Part shown: piece after piece, positions 23,160 through 26,312 of the stretch
Layout: the number at the start of each line of letters is the position of its first letter
How positions within the stretch are numbered: the stretch's first letter is position 1
Assembly: GCA_965370965.1 (NCBI GenBank)
Contig: CBDUWQ010000032.1
Location: 1 to 26,312 of the forward strand
Source: GH45 sp965370965
Lineage (GTDB): Bacteria; Bacteroidota; Bacteroidia; Bacteroidales; SZUA-534
Length of the DNA: 26,312 nucleotides
Reading direction: 5' to 3'
Notes under the pieces: generated by a model
The model's database searches: none
What the model was told of the DNA's origin: nothing
Seen by the model: only the letters and a program-made list of their open reading frames with translations
Position numbers and translations under genes: made by a program

Positions 23160-24885
23160 GAAAAATTATAAACAGATGAAACTGATTTTTATATTACTAT
23201 TTGTAATGCTTTTTCAGCAGAATTGGGCACAGAAAAAAACCGAAACATTTTATAACAATGGACAATTAGCCAGTTCAGGTATATTAAAAAATGGACAAGA
23301 AACAGGTCTTTGGATATATTATGACAGTACAGGCATTAAACTTCAGGAAACTGAGTTTAAAAATGGGATAGTGCACGGTAAGCTGACCTATTTTTTTAGA
23401 AACGGAAACATAGAAAACCAAGGTGCATTTAAATTTGGATTATTACACGGGTATTATTTTGAAAACTACTCCAACAACAAATCCCGAATAACCGGATATT
23501 ATAAACATGGAAAAAAGGATAGTATATGGACAAAGTATAATGGCAAAGAGCAACAAATTAAAGAAGAAAAATTTAAAGACGATACTATTTTTTTAATGGC
23601 ATTTTGGGATAAAGACGGTAATAAGCTTATTGATAATGGCGAAGGTATTTATACTGCTTTTTATAAAAACGGAAGTATTAAAGAGACCAGAAACTATAAA
23701 AACGGTTTACCCAATGGAAAATGGAAACGATATTACATTAATGGGCAAATGATGTCGTCGGGCAATTATAAAAACGGAACAGAAATTGGAAAATGGCTGT
23801 CATATTACAGAAATGGGAACTTACTAAGTGTAATTAATTACGAAAACGGGTTAAATATAAGATACTACCAAAATGGGCAAAAAGAGATGGAGGGATTGAT
23901 TGTAGATGAAAAAAAGGATAGTATCTGGAACTATTGGTATCATGATGGCAAAATGAAATTACAGATACCATATAATAATGGCCTTAAAAATGGCTTGCAA
24001 ATTGATTGGTTTGCAAACGGGGAAATGGCAAGCAAAATAAATTTTGTTGATAATAAAAAAAACAACAAAGCCATATGGTGGCAAAAGGATGGAAAAAAAG
24101 ATATTGAAGGCGGATTTATTAACGATATACAGGATGGTTTATGGACATATTGGCGAACCGACGGACAAAAAGGAAACGAGGGGCATTATAAAAATAATAA
24201 AATGGAAGGCCACTGGGTTTACTGGTATAGCAACGGCGAATTATGGAAAGAGGGCGATTATAAAAACAGTTTGCGCAATGGGCATTGGGTAATCTATTAT
24301 GAAAACAAACAAAAATTTCATGAAGGCAATTTTGTTAATGGGAAAGAAACCGGCTTTTGGAAGCGGTGGTACGAGAATGGACAGCTTGAATTAACCGGCT
24401 ACTTTAATAATGGCTTAATGGATAGCACTTGGCACGCCTGGTTTGAAAATAACAATAAAGACTATATACTTTCATATAAAAACAACCTAAAAAACGGCAA
24501 TGCAAAGTATTGGTACTCAAACAACCAACTTAGGTTAAATGAAAATTACCTAAACGGTGTACTTAACGGAATTTATACAACATGGCGTTACAACGGTTCA
24601 AAAATAATGCAAGGCAGTTATACCAATGGGGTAAAAAATAGCAAATGGCATTACTATAATAAATTCAATAAATTATTGCGCCTTGAGGAGTACAAAAATG
24701 GCTTTGAAAATGGTTTGTGGCAAACCTGGTACAAAGAGGGACCATTAAAAAGCGAATTGAATTATAAAAATGGCAAGAAGAATGGTGTGGTAAAATACTA
24801 TGAAATTCGTGGAGAAGTAGTTTATGAAGCCACTTTTAAAAATGGTGCCGTAACAAAAGTAAAAACCGACAATAGAAAAAAATAG
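23158..24885 (+). CDS. Exported MORN-repeat (YwqK-like) protein
   Basis: This 575-residue protein is built of a signal peptide (about residues 1-25, ending NWAQ) and roughly twenty repeats of ~23 residues. The repeat pattern is YxNGxxxGxWxxYYxNGQ (for example NGLPNGKWKRYYINGQ), which fits the MORN_2 family (annotated YwqK-type antitoxin in databases). Each unit is a beta-hairpin, so a long beta-solenoid-like rod is expected. The start is either the ATG at 23158 or 23176; the latter gives a more compact signal peptide. The in-frame ATG at 23107 would translate the hairpin and is unlikely. No toxin partner is nearby, and export argues against a cytoplasmic antitoxin role. Confidence 0.85.
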   Translation: MKNYKQMKLIFILLFVMLFQQNWAQKKTETFYNNGQLASSGILKNGQETGLWIYYDSTGIKLQETEFKNGIVHGKLTYFFRNGNIENQGAFKFGLLHGYYFENYSNNKSRITGYYKHGKKDSIWTKYNGKEQQIKEEKFKDDTIFLMAFWDKDGNKLIDNGEGIYTAFYKNGSIKETRNYKNGLPNGKWKRYYINGQMMSSGNYKNGTEIGKWLSYYRNGNLLSVINYENGLNIRYYQNGQKEMEGLIVDEKKDSIWNYWYHDGKMKLQIPYNNGLKNGLQIDWFANGEMASKINFVDNKKNNKAIWWQKDGKKDIEGGFINDIQDGLWTYWRTDGQKGNEGHYKNNKMEGHWVYWYSNGELWKEGDYKNSLRNGHWVIYYENKQKFHEGNFVNGKETGFWKRWYENGQLELTGYFNNGLMDSTWHAWFENNNKDYILSYKNNLKNGNAKYWYSNNQLRLNENYLNGVLNGIYTTWRYNGSKIMQGSYTNGVKNSKWHYYNKFNKLLRLEEYKNGFENGLWQTWYKEGPLKSELNYKNGKKNGVVKYYEIRGEVVYEATFKNGAVTKVKTDNRKK

Positions 24886-25050
24886 GTTCCCTAATACCCG
24901 CATAATTTTTTGTTTTGCCTCTAATAATGCAGTTCGTGGTCATTAATAAATTAGACTCTCGTATGTTTGTAAAGATAATTAAAAGGAATCATAGATTAAA
25001 TATACGGATTTAGGTAATAGTCTTTGCAACTTAATAATAAAATATTAAAA

Positions 25051-26202
25051 ATGAAGCAAACAGCATTAATAGTTTTCTTTACAGTATTTTTTGGGATTTT
25101 CCTATTAGGCTCATGGTTTGTCTTCTCAAAGGGGCTAAAAGCCTTATCGCAAACCCAATACAAAACATTGTTTACATGGGTATTTTGGGGATTAACAATA
25201 TCATTTATTATAGGTCAGTTTTTAGAGCGGGGAACACCTACGCAAATAGGGCAGGTAATAACCTATATCGGTTCGTTTTGGCTCGCTATTTTGTGGTATC
25301 TTTTTGTTTTTGTGCTTGCAATAAGCTTTGTAAGCATTACAAATCAATGGTTTAGTTATATTCCCAACACATGGTTAAATACATACCTTTCCGGAAAAAA
25401 TCTGTTTTTTGGGGTTACAACAATTACAATTTTGCTTGTTATGGCAGGTCATATAAATGCCATTACGCCACGTATAGTAAAAATTGATATTAATATTAAC
25501 AAGCAAGGTCTCATTAAAAAAAACATAAAAGTAGCATTGGTTACCGATATCCATATGGGGCATATTATTGGAAACCATCGTGTTATTAAATTGGTAAAAC
25601 TTATTAATGCCCAAAAACCAGATATAGTTTTGTTTGGAGGCGATTTGGTTGACCATAACCCATTGCCTGTCATAAAAAGCAATATGGGCAAGCATTTTGA
25701 AAAACTAAACCCTCCACTTGGTAAATTTGCCGTTACCGGAAATCATGAATTTATTGGTAAACCCGATATCAGCATAAAATATTTATCGCAATTTGGCATA
25801 CAATATATTAGAGACACAGTTATTGAAATAAATAATGTACTTGTGCTAATAGGCCGCGACGATAAAGACAAAAAACGTTTTACCAACAAAGCAAGGAAAC
25901 CCATAAATCAACTTGTAAAAGGCATTGATAAAACAAAACCTATAATTTTACTTGACCACCAACCTGTTGAATTTGATTTAGTAGCAAAATCCGGTGTTGA
26001 TTTAATGTTATCGGGACATACGCATAAAGGGCAATTTTGGCCATTTGGACTAATTACAAAAAGGGTTTATGAACTTGATTGGGGCTTAATGAAGAAGGGC
26101 AATACCCATTTTTATGTCTCCTCTGGTTATGGAACATGGGGACCACCTGTACGTATCGGCAACCGACCCGAGATTGTAATTTTTAACTTAAAATTGAATT
26201 AA
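25051..26202 (+). CDS. Membrane-bound metallophosphoesterase
   Basis: This 383-residue protein has four N-terminal TM segments (about residues 4-24, 37-57, 70-98 and 115-137) and a C-terminal calcineurin-like phosphoesterase domain (about 155-383). The metal-binding signature is complete: TDIHMGH near 164, GGDLVDH near 196, GNHEF near 230, LLDHQP near 295 and SGHTHKGQFWP near 320. The domain is of the YkuE-like type, whose bacterial members include lipid and nucleotide phosphoesterases. The ATG at 25051 is preferred over the in-frame TTG at 25024. It is the last gene in the window; its substrate is unknown. Confidence 0.9.
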   Translation: MKQTALIVFFTVFFGIFLLGSWFVFSKGLKALSQTQYKTLFTWVFWGLTISFIIGQFLERGTPTQIGQVITYIGSFWLAILWYLFVFVLAISFVSITNQWFSYIPNTWLNTYLSGKNLFFGVTTITILLVMAGHINAITPRIVKIDININKQGLIKKNIKVALVTDIHMGHIIGNHRVIKLVKLINAQKPDIVLFGGDLVDHNPLPVIKSNMGKHFEKLNPPLGKFAVTGNHEFIGKPDISIKYLSQFGIQYIRDTVIEINNVLVLIGRDDKDKKRFTNKARKPINQLVKGIDKTKPIILLDHQPVEFDLVAKSGVDLMLSGHTHKGQFWPFGLITKRVYELDWGLMKKGNTHFYVSSGYGTWGPPVRIGNRPEIVIFNLKLN

Positions 26203-26312
26203 CTCAATTATTTCAATTCCGCTTTTTTGAAGCAATTAATAATATTGCTATCTTCACTCGCACAAAACAATTAAAATAACAACTATTATTTGCGCACCTG
26301 TTTAACTGCATA
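26203..26312. other. 3' end of window
   Basis: The last 110 bases hold no gene I can support. A weak GCTT/AAGC hairpin (about 26221-26233) with AATT flanks is too short to call a terminator. Confidence 0.4.

Overview
The window looks like a chromosomal segment of an AT-rich member of the Bacteroidota, probably Bacteroidales or a close relative. The signs are: promoter-like TAnnTTTG elements, few strong Shine-Dalgarno sites, an exbB / 4-TM protein / exbD / exbD cluster, a ~630-residue PurF-type amidophosphoribosyltransferase of the kind I associate with this phylum, and a pair resembling the glycine-lipid acyltransferases GlsA and GlsB of Bacteroides. The assignment rests on my memory of these families, not on a search.

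Layout. (1) 1-4411: an aldo/keto reductase (+) converges on a tight aspS-glpK pair (-). (2) 4412-4870: a divergent intergenic region with a 3 x 14-bp tandem repeat in the aspS leader, a perfect 16-bp-arm palindrome and a duplicated promoter-like block. (3) 4871-9070 (+): tadA, a small 2-TM protein, dprA, tatD and type I asparaginase, with a 136-nt hairpin element between the last two. (4) 9145-11729: tRNA-Ser(GGA), then exbB, a 4-TM protein, exbD and exbD, ended by a clear terminator. (5) 11741-13679: an LEA14-like lipoprotein, a tandem universal stress protein and an exported SPOR-domain protein. (6) 13680-15895: a structured ~300-nt leader and the PurF-like gene. (7) 15917-17931: a hairpin between convergent genes, then glsB and glsA on the minus strand. 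(8) 17932-22656: a spacer with two 33-bp repeats exactly 100 bp apart, a giant AsmA-family protein, a DsbA-like membrane-anchored oxidoreductase, a Cys-rich small lipoprotein and a strong terminator. (9) 22709-26312: tRNA-His (-), a hairpin-dense spacer, an exported MORN-repeat protein whose start overlaps a 22/23-bp hairpin, and a 4-TM metallophosphoesterase.

Functional themes. Much of the window serves the cell envelope: proton-channel energisation (ExbB/ExbD), lipid synthesis (GlsA/GlsB, glycerol kinase), lipid transport or envelope homeostasis (AsmA family), oxidative folding (DsbA-like plus Cys-rich lipoprotein) and surface or exported proteins (LEA lipoprotein, SPOR, MORN). The rest is housekeeping (aspS, tadA, dprA, tatD, purF, two tRNAs).

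No phage, transposase, CRISPR array or obvious defence island is visible. The most unusual material is non-coding. Three long imperfect hairpins (81-149, 7828-7963, 13772-13974) carry a similar AATAGC core near the tip. There are also a perfect palindrome, a 33-bp dispersed-type repeat abutting the asmA-like start, and a hairpin enclosing the start of the MORN gene. I did not find a convincing new multi-gene system. The best candidates for new biology are the hairpin-element family and the DsbA-like / Cys-rich lipoprotein pair.
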